Assembly (NCBI GenBank): GCA_964541755.1
Contig: CAZIRF010000017.1
Coordinates: 1 to 54,339 of the forward strand
Reading direction: 5' to 3'
From: CAZIRF01 sp964541755
GTDB lineage: Bacteria > Spirochaetota > Spirochaetia > Treponematales > Breznakiellaceae
DNA: 54,339 bases
In this document: positions 8,348 to 18,291 of the stretch, piece after piece
Layout of the letters: every line of letters starts with the position of its first letter
Position numbering within the stretch: the stretch's first letter is position 1
Made by a program: the position numbers and the translations under genes
The notes under the pieces: model-generated
Told to the model about the DNA's origin: nothing
Database searches by the model: none
What the model saw: only the letters and a program-made list of their open reading frames with translations

Positions 8348-11326
8348 ATGACATACCCCTTCAATAACCCTTCGCTTCCCCTCGAGGATCGGCTGGACGA
8401 TCTCGTTTCCCGCCTCTCCCGCGAAGAAAAAATCGGTCTCGTCCCTACCCGCCAGGAAGCGATAGAACGCTTGGGCATCGCGGCCTATCACATAGGCGGC
8501 GAGGGTGCGCACGGTTTTGTCGATCGCCAAGGCCCCTCTACCTCCTTCCCGCAAACGATTGGACTCGCGGCAAGCTGGGATACCTCCCTCCTTGAAGAAA
8601 TAGGCAGGGTTATCGGTCGCGAAGCTCGCGTGTACTACAACACCCACGAACGCCTTGGGGGGCTCTCTCTGTGGTTTCCCACCATCGACATGGAGCGGGA
8701 CCCCCGATGGGGACGCACGGAAGAGGCCTACGGGGAAGATCCCCACCTCGCCTCACGCCTGGCCTGCGCCATCATACGGGGCACCCAAGGCGATGATCCC
8801 TTTTACGTACAGGCCAGCTGTGCCCCCAAACACTTTTTCGCCAACAACAACGAACGCGACCGCGTCTCGTGCTCCTGTTCGGTCGATCCGCGCAACCGCC
8901 GCGAATACTTCCTCGAAGTCTTCCGTTCGGCCTATACGGAAGCCGGGGCCCTGTCCATGATGACGGCCTACAACGAGGTAAACGGCATACCCATGATGTG
9001 CCACCCCATTGTACGCGATGTCGTCAAGGGCGAGTGGGGGCTCGAAGGCAAGGGGCACATCGTGACCGATGGCGGCGACTTCATCCAGACGCTTACCCGT
9101 CATCACTACGTCAATTCGCACGCAGAAAGCATTGCCCTTGCCTTCAAAAACGGCGTGGACACCATGACCGACAACCCCCAAATCGTTATGGACGCAGTAC
9201 GGGAAGCCCTTGAACAGGGACTGATAGATGAGGCAGCCCTGGACCGGGCAGTGCGCAACACCCTTCGCGTTCGCTTCCGCTACGGCCAATTCGATCCGGC
9301 CGGCTCCTGCCCTTGGGACCAGCTGGGCCCTTCCGACATGATGACCGATGCAGACAGGGCCCTCGCCCGCCGGGCCGTCGCCGAATCGGTCGTGCTCCTC
9401 AAGAACGACCCGCTTGTAGCGCAGGGCCATGCAGACAGCACCGGCACGCGAACACCCCAAGAGGGCAGCCCGCTCCTGCCACTCGATCCCGCTACCACCA
9501 AAAACATTGCCGTTATCGGCCCTTTGGCAGACGAAGTCTATTACGATTGGTATACGGGACATCCCCCTTACCGAACGAGCCCCCTCGACGGGCTCAACAC
9601 GGCTCTGCCCGATGCTTCCATACAATTCGAAAAAGGCAACGATCTCGTCCACTTCGAGACAAGCGACGGCATCCCCCTCATCTTTGATCAGGACGGCCAC
9701 CTCTGTCTCGCCGACCATATGGACCGTGAACCGGCCCGCTTTGAACGTGAAGACTGGGGCTTCGGGGCAAACACCTTCAAGTCTCTCGAGCACAAACGAT
9801 ACCTCGCCCCGCAGAGCCGCATAGACACCCACCGCCAACCCGGCGATGAAGAATTGGGAGCCGCCGAAACAAAGCAGGCCCCTCTTGGCCTCTGCGCACA
9901 GGAAGAGAGCACCCTCAAGTGGTTTGTAACACCGGTCTTCAATATCATACCCCATGGCGAAAATGCCTTCATTGCAAGAACCTGGGACTCCAAAGACCTC
10001 TGTCTCGACGGGAAGCGCATCTGCGTACAGGAAAATCCCCGCAATGGTGAACCCCTGATACTACGCATTGTGGTGGATCGCAACGGGGTCCAAGCCGCAG
10101 CCGAGCTGGCCCGGAGCTGCGATGTCGCACTCATCTTCTTGGGACACAACCCGGTGATTAACGGCAAAGAAGAAATAGATCGTCCCAGCCTCAACCTTCC
10201 CGCATCCCAACGAATGCTCCTTCGGGAAGTAGCCACCATACAAGAGCGCTCTGCGCTTATCCTCGTCTCCGGCTATCCGTACAGCTGTTCGGAAGAACTC
10301 GATCTCGTACCGGCGGCAATCAACATTGCGCACGGGATGCAGGAATTCGGGAACGGGCTGGCAGACGTAATCAGCGGCATCACAAGTCCGGCGGGTCGAT
10401 TGCCGCTTACCTGGTACCGCAGTGAAACGGCACTGCCCCCCATGGATCACTACGATATCATCGAGCCGGGATCGACGTATCAGTATTTCCCGGGGCCGGT
10501 CCTCTTCCCCTTTGGCTGGGGACTGTCCTATTCGCATTTCAGCTACGGAGAACTCACAGCCAGCACCCCCAACATAATGGCCGACAGTCGCTTTTCGGTA
10601 TCCTGCACCATAACAAACAGGGGAAATTGTCCCGCAGATGAAGTTCCCCAACTCTATACAAGCGTAAAGGGCTCGCGCATCAAACGCCCTCTTCGCAGTC
10701 TCAAGGGCTTTACACGCATTCACTTGGCTCCCGGCGAATCGAAAACCGTCGAATTCCCGCTTGAAGCACGCGACTTCATGTTTTGGGATGTTACCCGCAG
10801 TCGTTTTTGCCTGGAATCCGGCAGTGCGGAAATCCTGGTGGGACGTCACAGTCGCGACAGTGAAAGGGTGATACAGCTTCCCATCGAAGGGGAAAGCATC
10901 CCGCCCCGTACCCCCTGGCAGCCCATACTTGCCGAAACCTGCGAACGCCACCAGGGCATATACCTTCACCGACACCCCCGCAGTGATGATCCGGCCGTTT
11001 TTAACGGAACAGATATCGGGGAACTCGTCTATGCTGATATCGACCTGGAAGAAGGGGCCTCGCGTTTTGAGATGGAAATCGCCGCCGGCTACCAAGCGGC
11101 GATCGAACTGTGGTGGCAGAGTGACAAAGGCGAAGCACAATTGCGCATTCCCGTCCCGAATACCGGTGACATCGCCTCGATACCCGGCGGAGTCCGTCCC
11201 CTGGGGTGGACAAAAATCAGCATTGAAACAACCGGTTTTACCGGGCGCGGAAGCCTGAGACTCTGTCTTGACGGGCCTGTCGGGATACACCACTTTGTCT
11301 TTTTTCGCGAAGAGCCCACTACATGA
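8348..11326 (+). CDS. glycoside hydrolase family 3 protein, beta-glucosidase/xylosidase-like
   Basis: A 992-aa exo-acting retaining glycosidase. The GH3 N-terminal barrel spans about 10-330 with KHFFANN (161-167) and the nucleophile Asp in GHIVTDGGDF (D241). The C-terminal GH3 domain is interrupted at about 430-580 by an inserted beta-rich module resembling a fascin-like/beta-trefoil domain. A fibronectin III-like domain (about 735-830) and a terminal module resembling CBM6 (about 880-990) follow. No signal peptide is seen, so cytoplasmic. GGAG precedes the ATG at 8 to 9 nt. Its stop overlaps the start of the sensor kinase by four bases (ATGA). Exact substrate is unknown. Confidence 0.9.
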   Translation: MTYPFNNPSLPLEDRLDDLVSRLSREEKIGLVPTRQEAIERLGIAAYHIGGEGAHGFVDRQGPSTSFPQTIGLAASWDTSLLEEIGRVIGREARVYYNTHERLGGLSLWFPTIDMERDPRWGRTEEAYGEDPHLASRLACAIIRGTQGDDPFYVQASCAPKHFFANNNERDRVSCSCSVDPRNRREYFLEVFRSAYTEAGALSMMTAYNEVNGIPMMCHPIVRDVVKGEWGLEGKGHIVTDGGDFIQTLTRHHYVNSHAESIALAFKNGVDTMTDNPQIVMDAVREALEQGLIDEAALDRAVRNTLRVRFRYGQFDPAGSCPWDQLGPSDMMTDADRALARRAVAESVVLLKNDPLVAQGHADSTGTRTPQEGSPLLPLDPATTKNIAVIGPLADEVYYDWYTGHPPYRTSPLDGLNTALPDASIQFEKGNDLVHFETSDGIPLIFDQDGHLCLADHMDREPARFEREDWGFGANTFKSLEHKRYLAPQSRIDTHRQPGDEELGAAETKQAPLGLCAQEESTLKWFVTPVFNIIPHGENAFIARTWDSKDLCLDGKRICVQENPRNGEPLILRIVVDRNGVQAAAELARSCDVALIFLGHNPVINGKEEIDRPSLNLPASQRMLLREVATIQERSALILVSGYPYSCSEELDLVPAAINIAHGMQEFGNGLADVISGITSPAGRLPLTWYRSETALPPMDHYDIIEPGSTYQYFPGPVLFPFGWGLSYSHFSYGELTASTPNIMADSRFSVSCTITNRGNCPADEVPQLYTSVKGSRIKRPLRSLKGFTRIHLAPGESKTVEFPLEARDFMFWDVTRSRFCLESGSAEILVGRHSRDSERVIQLPIEGESIPPRTPWQPILAETCERHQGIYLHRHPRSDDPAVFNGTDIGELVYADIDLEEGASRFEMEIAAGYQAAIELWWQSDKGEAQLRIPVPNTGDIASIPGGVRPLGWTKISIETTGFTGRGSLRLCLDGPVGIHHFVFFREEPTT

Positions 11327-13137
11327 AAATCAAAGCCCTGGCTTATGCCCTCGGACGGGGAACCGAGGGCTTGCTGGACCGATTGAATATTCAAAAAAAG
11401 CTGATACTGATGTATTTGGCTGCATTCTTCGTGCCGGTAATAATCATAAATATTCTCTTGTCTTTCTGGCTTTACAATACCATCCTTGACAAGGAAATTC
11501 GCGAGGCAGGTGCCAATGTCGAACAGACCGAAGGTCGCTTTACAGAGATTATCAATAAAGTGGTGGACCTTTCGGACCGTATTTTTGTCAACGACCGTAT
11601 CCACAGTGTAGTAAAAACCAATTATGCGAGCCCCTTTGAAGTGTATGTCGATTATCAAGCCCTCGACTTCATCAACGACTACTTGCACGCCTACCCGGAA
11701 ATTGCGAGCCTGCGCCTCTACGTCATCAATCAAACCCTCTTGGACAACTCCTACTTTGTCCGCACGACACCCTCCATCACCTTCGCCCCCTGGTATCGCA
11801 GAGCCATTCAACTGAACGGGCGCATCTATTGGACCTGGAAAAGGGACGATGTCACGGGTGATTACCACCTTGCCCTTATCCGCCAAATCAAAAACCGCTT
11901 TACGCGTGAACCGGTCGGGGTGCTGGTCATCAACATAGACGAAGATCGCATTGACCGACTCATCCACAACGACCGCTACACCACCCTCATCGCCCTGGAC
12001 GGCGATGTCCTGTACGGCGTACACCCCGATGAACGGGAAGAACTGCGCAGTTTCATCAATCGCGATGTTGCCACAAACCAAGTCGAGCAGGTCTTCAAAG
12101 GGGTGTCCTGGAAGGGCACCGACAGTGCCCTCTTCGTGAAATCATTTCGCCCCCTGCGAAACCTCTACAATTTTTTCCAGATCGTCTACGTCATCCCCAT
12201 GAGCGAAATGCGTCGGACAACCCTTACCCTCGTGGGGGTGAATGCGTCGGTACTCCTGTTCAGCCTCTTTTTCTCCTTTTTGTTCATCGGACTCTTCTCG
12301 CGCTATTTCTGGCGCCGGGTTACCATACTGCGCACGGAGATACAGCGAATCGTCCAACAGGACTTCGAGATTATTCCGCAAATCGGGGGGCACGACGAAT
12401 TCAGCGAGATCCATGATGCCCTCTTTGAAACCGTCGGCAAGATCAAACACTTGATCAACGAGGTCTATGTCCAACGCCTGCGAAGCGAGCAAACCCAATC
12501 GAGGCAGAAGGATATCCAGTTCAAGATGCTCTCCAGCCAGATAAACCCCCACTTCCTCTACAATTCGCTGGAGACTATCAGAATGATGGCCATTACCCGA
12601 AAGCAACCCGATATCGCACACGCTGTCAAAACCCTCGCCAAGATCTTCAAGCATAATCTCGAGGTCTCGAACAAGCCGGTAAGTGTCGTCAATGAACTGG
12701 AAAGCGTCAAGAATTACCTGGACATGCAGGGAATACGCTTCGGCGACCGGGTAAGCCACGAATTTCTCTTGCTCGGGAACTTGGATAAAGTATTGATCCT
12801 GCCCCTGCTCATCCAGCCCATCGTGGAGAATTCCTTTATCCACGGCCTCGAACCGCAATCGGGGAAGGGCTTTATCTACCTGACCCTTACGATTGAACGA
12901 GACGCCCTCTGTGTACGGATACGCGACAACGGGGGGGGGATTGAAGCCGTGAAGCTCGAAGAGATTCGCCGCAGCCTTGCCAGCAGCGAGTATAGCCAGG
13001 GGACGTCGATAGGGATTGTGAACGTGAACCAGCGCATCAAGCTGCACTACGGCGAGGACTGGGGTATCTCCCTGGAGAGCAGACCGGGAAGCGGCAGCAC
13101 GGTTACGATTCGCCTCCCGGTCGTTGAAATGTCCTGA
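11323..13137 (+). CDS. two-TM sensor histidine kinase, YesM type
   Basis: A 604-aa membrane kinase of the His_kinase/HATPase_c class that usually senses extracellular carbohydrates. TM1 spans about 27-51, an extracytoplasmic Cache-like region about 52-300, TM2 about 302-326, then HAMP-like, the H box QINPHFLYNSLE (phospho-acceptor His410), and ATP-lid motifs RIRDNGGG and GIVNVNQRI. It starts inside the stop codon of the GH3 gene (ATGA), so the two are co-translated. YesM kinases normally pair with an adjacent AraC-type response regulator (YesN); none is present. The coupling suggests that it senses a sugar or cell-wall product handled by the GH enzymes (inference). Confidence 0.92.
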   Translation: MKIKALAYALGRGTEGLLDRLNIQKKLILMYLAAFFVPVIIINILLSFWLYNTILDKEIREAGANVEQTEGRFTEIINKVVDLSDRIFVNDRIHSVVKTNYASPFEVYVDYQALDFINDYLHAYPEIASLRLYVINQTLLDNSYFVRTTPSITFAPWYRRAIQLNGRIYWTWKRDDVTGDYHLALIRQIKNRFTREPVGVLVINIDEDRIDRLIHNDRYTTLIALDGDVLYGVHPDEREELRSFINRDVATNQVEQVFKGVSWKGTDSALFVKSFRPLRNLYNFFQIVYVIPMSEMRRTTLTLVGVNASVLLFSLFFSFLFIGLFSRYFWRRVTILRTEIQRIVQQDFEIIPQIGGHDEFSEIHDALFETVGKIKHLINEVYVQRLRSEQTQSRQKDIQFKMLSSQINPHFLYNSLETIRMMAITRKQPDIAHAVKTLAKIFKHNLEVSNKPVSVVNELESVKNYLDMQGIRFGDRVSHEFLLLGNLDKVLILPLLIQPIVENSFIHGLEPQSGKGFIYLTLTIERDALCVRIRDNGGGIEAVKLEEIRRSLASSEYSQGTSIGIVNVNQRIKLHYGEDWGISLESRPGSGSTVTIRLPVVEMS

Positions 13138-13148
13138 TTGGACGGGTT

Positions 13149-15056
13149 CTACTCGAAAAGGCTGCGCATTTCGCGCTTGTAGAGGTGATCGAGCTTGTGG
13201 CGCATAATCTCCTGCTTGGCAGAGAGCTCAAGCCCCTGCTCGAAGGGCTTTTCAAGGAGGGCGATGCGGTTGACCCGCTCGAAGAGCTTGAAGCCCGTGC
13301 GGGGGCTTACCAGGAGGTCGACTTCCTGTTCGATAAAACGGCGCACCCGCTCGTCGGCGAGAAGCTCCCGGTAGGACTTGCAGGAGATGTCGTTCTCTTT
13401 GGCCCAGGCCTCGATTTCGTCGGCATTGGGCACCACGAGGGCGCCCAAGTGGCGCTGGTCCTGGCCAACGACGACCGACTGCGCGATGTAACGCGACTCG
13501 TTGATCTTCATCTCGATGGGCGTGGGTTCGACATTCTCGCCGCCGCGCAGGACGATGGTGTCCTTCTTGCGCCCGCGCAGGATGATTTCGCCATTGACGG
13601 TCTTGAGCCCCAGATCGCCGGTGTCGAACCAGCCATCCGGCGACAGGACCTTGGCAGTGAGGTCCTCGCGCTTGTAGTAGCCCCTCATGACGTTTTCGCC
13701 GCGCACCATAACAGACCCCTTCTTGCCGGGGGGCAGCTCGTTTCCCTTCTCGTCAACGATACGTAGCTCACAGCAATCGAGGGGCTTGCCGATGGTCCCG
13801 TATACCGGGCGGCCGAAGGGGCGGACGGCGACAACAGGTGCCGTTTCGGTGAGCCCGTAGCCCTCGACGACCTTGACCCCGACGGCCCAAAAGAAGGCGT
13901 CGATATTAGGCGGAAGGCCCCCCCCGCCGGAGACCCCGCCACGGAAGGCATTGCCCAATTTGGCGCGAATCTTGCGAAACACGAGGACATTGCCAAGGAG
14001 ACGCAGGGGATACAGGAGCATGGTGGGAAGGAAAGAAAGGAACACCATGATTACGTGGTTGAAACGGTTGAAGATGGGACCGCGGGAAAAGAAGATACGG
14101 GCAAAGCGGGCGTGGAGTTTGGCCACTTCGACAAAGAAGTTGAAGAGAATCCAGCTCGCGCCGCCGGTCTTTCGCATGGCGCGGTAAATGCCGTCGTAGA
14201 CCGATTCCCAGATGCGCGGCACAGAGGGCAGGAGCTGGGGATTCATGCTCGCGAAATCGGCGAGGAGGATGCTGCCAATGGGTTTGGAATAGATGATACC
14301 GGAGGCGGCGTTCAAAATGACGTATTCGCAGAGGCGCTCGAAGGAGTGCCAGACGGGAAGGACACAGAGGGCCCGCTCGCCAGGGTTCATGACGATGCGG
14401 GTGGCGAGATCCGGGAGCTGCGAGAGGAAGTTGCGGTGGCTGAGCATGACGCCCTTGGGCTCGCCGGTCGTCCCGGAGGTAAAGATGAGGGTTGCAAGGT
14501 CATCGGACTGGCCCTGTTCGAGGATGGCTTCGATCTCTGCGGGGTGTTCACCGCGCCATTTGACGCCGAGGGCGGCCAGTTCGTCAAAGAGGAAGAGCGC
14601 AAGGCCGGCGGCCTCTGCAGCGGCGCGGGTATCGTCGCCGGGGGCATCAAAGAGGACGACCCGCTCGAGGGCGGGCAATTGGGAGCGCGAAGAGAGGACC
14701 TTGCCCAGTTGCGCGGCGTTCTCGAGGAAACTGGTGGTACAAGCGGCGTGGGAGAGTATCCAGGCTATTTCCTGTTCGGTGGCGTCGCAGCCGCGGGGTA
14801 CGTCCGCCCCGCCAAGCGCCATGATGGCGTGGCTCGCCTGCAACCACTCCCTGCGGTTGTCGGCTATCAGCCCGATATGATCCCCCCGGCGGAGGCCGAG
14901 CGAAACGAGGCCGGCAGAGATATCAAGGACGCGAGCAAAGCATTCACGATAGGTGGTTTCGGAAAAGCTGCCAGTGTCGGAGCGCGAAAATTGTGCAACA
15001 ACGTCGGGATGGGCCCCGGCAATCCGCTTGAGAAGGAGCGGTACTGTTCTGTCCAT
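13149..15056 (-). CDS. fadD: long-chain acyl-CoA synthetase (AMP-forming)
   Basis: Activates fatty acids with ATP and CoA at the membrane or cytoplasm. The 635-aa protein carries the adenylation P-loop LIFTSGTTGEPKGVMLSH, motif GYGLTETAPV and the DTGDLG aspartate region, and ends with the mobile C-terminal domain. It reads as the bacterial FACL group with an internal hydrophobic stretch (FLSFLPTMLLYPLRLLG) probably for membrane association. The ATG at 15056 lacks a clear Shine-Dalgarno but lies nine bases from a -10 box. It converges with the sensor kinase gene with an 11-bp gap and no visible terminator. Confidence 0.92.
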   Translation of the reverse strand: MDRTVPLLLKRIAGAHPDVVAQFSRSDTGSFSETTYRECFARVLDISAGLVSLGLRRGDHIGLIADNRREWLQASHAIMALGGADVPRGCDATEQEIAWILSHAACTTSFLENAAQLGKVLSSRSQLPALERVVLFDAPGDDTRAAAEAAGLALFLFDELAALGVKWRGEHPAEIEAILEQGQSDDLATLIFTSGTTGEPKGVMLSHRNFLSQLPDLATRIVMNPGERALCVLPVWHSFERLCEYVILNAASGIIYSKPIGSILLADFASMNPQLLPSVPRIWESVYDGIYRAMRKTGGASWILFNFFVEVAKLHARFARIFFSRGPIFNRFNHVIMVFLSFLPTMLLYPLRLLGNVLVFRKIRAKLGNAFRGGVSGGGGLPPNIDAFFWAVGVKVVEGYGLTETAPVVAVRPFGRPVYGTIGKPLDCCELRIVDEKGNELPPGKKGSVMVRGENVMRGYYKREDLTAKVLSPDGWFDTGDLGLKTVNGEIILRGRKKDTIVLRGGENVEPTPIEMKINESRYIAQSVVVGQDQRHLGALVVPNADEIEAWAKENDISCKSYRELLADERVRRFIEQEVDLLVSPRTGFKLFERVNRIALLEKPFEQGLELSAKQEIMRHKLDHLYKREMRSLFE

Positions 15057-15065
15057 AGGTCATAG

Positions 15066-15094
15066 GTATTACCACATTTTGGCATTGAACACAA
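15066..15094 (-). promoter_or_regulatory. acyl-CoA synthetase promoter, near-leaderless
   Basis: TTGTGT (15094-15089) and TAATAC (15071-15066) have a 17-bp spacer; the ATG begins nine bases after the -10 box, leaving a leader of only two or three nucleotides. Confidence 0.45.
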
Positions 15095-15144
15095 GACGAT
15101 TATATTTTGACAAGGGTAGCGGGCAGCGGTTGCATTTTTTTTAT

Positions 15145-15153
15145 ACTGATAGT
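15145..15153 (+). repeat. CTGATAGT motif, degenerate copy
   Basis: ACTGATAGT followed by CTTTCCAGCGCCC, in the gap between the acyl-CoA synthetase gene and the IscU-like fusion gene. No good promoter for the rightward gene was found in 15057-15228. Confidence 0.45.
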
Positions 15154-15228
15154 CTTTCCAGCGCCCGGCTTGCCCGTATGCGGGACAGGGTGTAGAGTGC
15201 CGCATCACCAATCAAGGAGGCATCCCCC

Positions 15229-16101
15229 GTGAGCGATTTCATGAATTCCCGGTCCATCAGCGTCCCGGCCACCTTTGGCCCCCTCAAGAACGCAAGCGCC
15301 AACGCCCGCCTTACCGGCCCCTGCGGCGACACCATGGAGATGTGGATTCGCGTCGAGGGCGACTCGATAGAGCGTGCCCACTACACCACCGATGGCTGCG
15401 GATCGTCTCACGCGGCGGGCTCGACCACCTGCGCCATGATTACCGGGGCGCCGCTTTCGGTCGCCGAAGCCCTGATGGACGCGGACATCCTCGCCATGGC
15501 AGGCGGCAGCATAGCCGCAAGCGACACCCACTGTGCCCTCCTCGCCGTCAACACCCTCAAGGCCTGCCTCAAGGACTTGCAGCGTCGCACATACCTGACG
15601 GCAAGAACGGGGGACAAAAAGACAGCGAGCATGCGGTCCGTCCTCAACCCCAAACCGCCCCTCTTGGTCTCCTGTCGCAGCGCATCCGGGCAGGACAACG
15701 CCCTGGTCGTCGTGTACGGCGGGAACTGCAGCTTCGATCCCCCCAGCGTCATGGTGGGCATTGTCCCCTCGCGCTTCTCCTGGGGGATCATCAAGGAGAC
15801 CGGCTGCTTCGTCGTCAACCTCACCCCGCCGGAAATGAAGGAAGCCTACGACTATCTCGGCTCGAAATCCGGCCGGGACGGCGACAAGCTCAAGGCCATC
15901 GGAGTGCGCACCCGCGACGCGGTAAAAGTGAACGCGCCCATCCTCGTCGACTGCCCGGTGAACATCGAGTGCACCGTGGTCGATTCCATCGTAACCGGTA
16001 GCCACGAGATGTTCATAGGGCGTATCGAATACGTCCATGCCGATGCAGAGCTCGTCGGCGAAGACGGCGCCATCGACTGGAGCGCGGTCCGCTTCCTGTA
16101 A
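15229..16101 (+). CDS. IscU/NifU-like scaffold fused to flavin reductase-like domain
   Basis: A 290-aa two-domain protein. Residues about 18-118 resemble IscU/NifU-N iron-sulfur scaffolds, with the three ligand cysteines in GPCGDTM (C32), DGCGSS (C57) and THC (C102). Residues about 138-290 resemble the FMN-binding flavin reductase-like split-barrel family, for example VGIVPSRFSWGIIKETGCFVVNL. IscU scaffolds build Fe-S clusters; flavin reductase domains bind FMN and move electrons. A single chain could couple flavin reduction to cluster assembly (inference). Start is GTG 15229 with AAGGAGG at 15214-15220. Neighbours are convergent, so it appears monocistronic. Domain calls are by motif; the fusion itself is read directly. 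Confidence 0.8.
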   Translation: MSDFMNSRSISVPATFGPLKNASANARLTGPCGDTMEMWIRVEGDSIERAHYTTDGCGSSHAAGSTTCAMITGAPLSVAEALMDADILAMAGGSIAASDTHCALLAVNTLKACLKDLQRRTYLTARTGDKKTASMRSVLNPKPPLLVSCRSASGQDNALVVVYGGNCSFDPPSVMVGIVPSRFSWGIIKETGCFVVNLTPPEMKEAYDYLGSKSGRDGDKLKAIGVRTRDAVKVNAPILVDCPVNIECTVVDSIVTGSHEMFIGRIEYVHADAELVGEDGAIDWSAVRFL

Positions 16102-16125
16102 AAGGCCGGCTCGGCGGCCGCCGCC

Positions 16126-18291
16126 TTAGCGACGCCCTTGGCGGGTGCCAAAACGCAAGCGGCCCGCGTTGAGGACGGTCAAAATTGCGACACCGGTGTC
16201 GGCAAAGACCGCCGCCCACATCGGGGCCCAGCCCAGAACGGCGAAGACGAGTACGAGGGCCTTGACGCCCAGGGCAAAGCCAATATTGAAGCGAACAGTT
16301 GCCATGGTGCGCCGCGCAATACGTATGGCAGCGGGCAGCCGCGAGGGGCGATCACTACTGATAACCGCATCGGCGGTCTCGATGGCCGCCTCGCTGCCCA
16401 GGCCCATGGCCATGCCGCAGTCGGCCGCAGCGAGGACTGGCGCATCGTTGATACCGTCGCCCAGGAAGATACTCGTCCCGGCCCGGCGGCGGATGTCCTC
16501 GAGCGCCGTGAGCTTCTCTTCGGGGAGGAGGCCCGCCTTCCACTCCTTTATGCCCAGACTGCCGGCTACTGCGGCGACAGACTCCCCGTTATCGCCGCTC
16601 AAGAGGGCCAACTGCTTGATGCCGAGCGAAGAAAGGCCCGTGACAGCGGCAGCAGCATCCTCGCGCAGGCTGTCCGAGAAGCTGAAGCGGGCTGCGACCC
16701 GCCCCCCGATGGCGAGCCAGACCGCAGAAGCCGGGCCTGCAAGGGCTGCAGACATCCCATCCCCGGGAAGGCGGATACCCTCGGCCTCGAGGAGGGCGGC
16801 GCGCCCCAAAAGGACGGGCTGCGTGTCCGCAAGGGGCTGCGTGTTGACAGCAGGCCGCAAGTGCGCCCGTATGCCCAGGCCGCGCAACTCCTCGACCCGT
16901 TCAAGCGCAAAAGGCGCAGGGGGCAGGGAGCGTGCGGCTGCGGCTGCTACGAGGGCGCGCCCCAGGGGGTGGGCGGAATCGGCTTCGAGGGAAGCGGCAA
17001 TAGCCAAAAAGGCGTTCTCACGATCTTTGTCGCTGGCAGTATCAGCAGGAACCCCTTCCTCCCCGGCGGGGAACAGACCTATGGAAGAAAGTGAGAGGCG
17101 CCCGCTCGTAAGGGTGCCGGTTTTGTCGAAGACCACGGCCTTCGCCCTGGCCAGGGCCTCCAGAAAGATCCCGCCCTTAACGAGGATGCCCTCTTTGGCC
17201 GCCGCGCCGATACCCGCATAAAAACTCAAGGGGACACTGATGACGAGGGCGCAGGGGCAGGAGGCCACCAAAAAGACGAGGGAGCGCGAGAGCCAGGTGG
17301 TAAAGGCCCCCACACCCAGAAGCGACGGGACGAAGGCTATCAGCAGGGCAGCGACGAGGACTGCAGGGGTATAGATTGCCGCGAAGCGGGACACGATGCG
17401 TTCCGCCCGCCCCTTGCGCGCGCGGGCGGCCCCGACGAGGTCCAGTATGCGCGAGGCGGCCGAATCGGCCTGTTCACGGGTACTGCGCACAACAAGGGCA
17501 CCCTCCCCGTTCAGCATGCCGGACAGGACTTCTGTCCCCGATTCAGCGTCAAGCGGCAGGCTCTCTCCGGTAAGGGCGCGGGTGTCGAGGCTGGAGTGCC
17601 CCTCCACAACCACCCCGTCGAGGGGAATGCGTTCCCAGGGCAGGACACGGATAAGGGTTCCCGGCCGGATATCCTGTGCCGGAACCATTTCGCCAGCGCT
17701 GCCGTCGGCAGCGACCGGACGTGCGCGATCGGGACGGATGTTTGCCAGGCTGGCTATGCCGCGGCGCGAGGAAGCCACGGCGCGCGACTCGAAGAACTCG
17801 CCCAAACGAAAGAGTATGGCGACCATTGCGCCTTCGACGTACTCGCCTATCGCGAATGCTGCGACGACGGCGATGGCCATGAGGGTGTTCTCGTCCAGAC
17901 GCAGACGCAGGAGGCTGCGGACCCCGTCGCGGGCCACCGGCCAGCCGGCGAGCAGGGTCGCCAGGGCATGGAGGACGCCCGTTGTCACATCGACAAATTG
18001 TGCAGGAATACCGGGAAAGAGGCGCGGCAGGAAGGAGCCGATCCCCAGCGCTGTGAGGAAAATACCGATTGCGGCAAGGGATTCGAAGAGGCTGCGCCGC
18101 TCGCCGCCATGCGTATCTTCATCGTGCTGGTGCCCGCCATCATGCTGATGGCCGCCAGCATGCCGCGGTTCATCGGTAGTTGCACCCTTTTTCGGGGTCT
18201 CGGGCAGGATAGGCTCCTGTGCCGCTGCACATCGTGAACAGCAGGCATCGGCAACAGGATCGGTATTGGCAGCGGTATCGACCGGTTTCAT
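16126..18291 (-). CDS. zntA: heavy-metal P1B-type ATPase (Zn/Cd/Pb efflux)
   Basis: Exports Zn2+, Cd2+ or Pb2+ across the inner membrane. The 721-aa protein has the metal-site motif SCPCALV (C345, C347), phosphorylation site DKTGTLT (D389), SAHPLGRAL and hinge GDGINDAPVL. No full N-terminal HMA domain is present. Instead residues 16-62 carry DACCSRC and a His-rich run with HAGGHQHDGGHQHDEDTHGG, a likely soft-metal/zinc-binding tail. Its ATG overlaps the stop of the arsR-type gene by four bases. The pairing with a CadC/SmtB-like regulator supports divalent-metal efflux. Confidence 0.93.
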   Translation of the reverse strand: MKPVDTAANTDPVADACCSRCAAAQEPILPETPKKGATTDEPRHAGGHQHDGGHQHDEDTHGGERRSLFESLAAIGIFLTALGIGSFLPRLFPGIPAQFVDVTTGVLHALATLLAGWPVARDGVRSLLRLRLDENTLMAIAVVAAFAIGEYVEGAMVAILFRLGEFFESRAVASSRRGIASLANIRPDRARPVAADGSAGEMVPAQDIRPGTLIRVLPWERIPLDGVVVEGHSSLDTRALTGESLPLDAESGTEVLSGMLNGEGALVVRSTREQADSAASRILDLVGAARARKGRAERIVSRFAAIYTPAVLVAALLIAFVPSLLGVGAFTTWLSRSLVFLVASCPCALVISVPLSFYAGIGAAAKEGILVKGGIFLEALARAKAVVFDKTGTLTSGRLSLSSIGLFPAGEEGVPADTASDKDRENAFLAIAASLEADSAHPLGRALVAAAAARSLPPAPFALERVEELRGLGIRAHLRPAVNTQPLADTQPVLLGRAALLEAEGIRLPGDGMSAALAGPASAVWLAIGGRVAARFSFSDSLREDAAAAVTGLSSLGIKQLALLSGDNGESVAAVAGSLGIKEWKAGLLPEEKLTALEDIRRRAGTSIFLGDGINDAPVLAAADCGMAMGLGSEAAIETADAVISSDRPSRLPAAIRIARRTMATVRFNIGFALGVKALVLVFAVLGWAPMWAAVFADTGVAILTVLNAGRLRFGTRQGRR

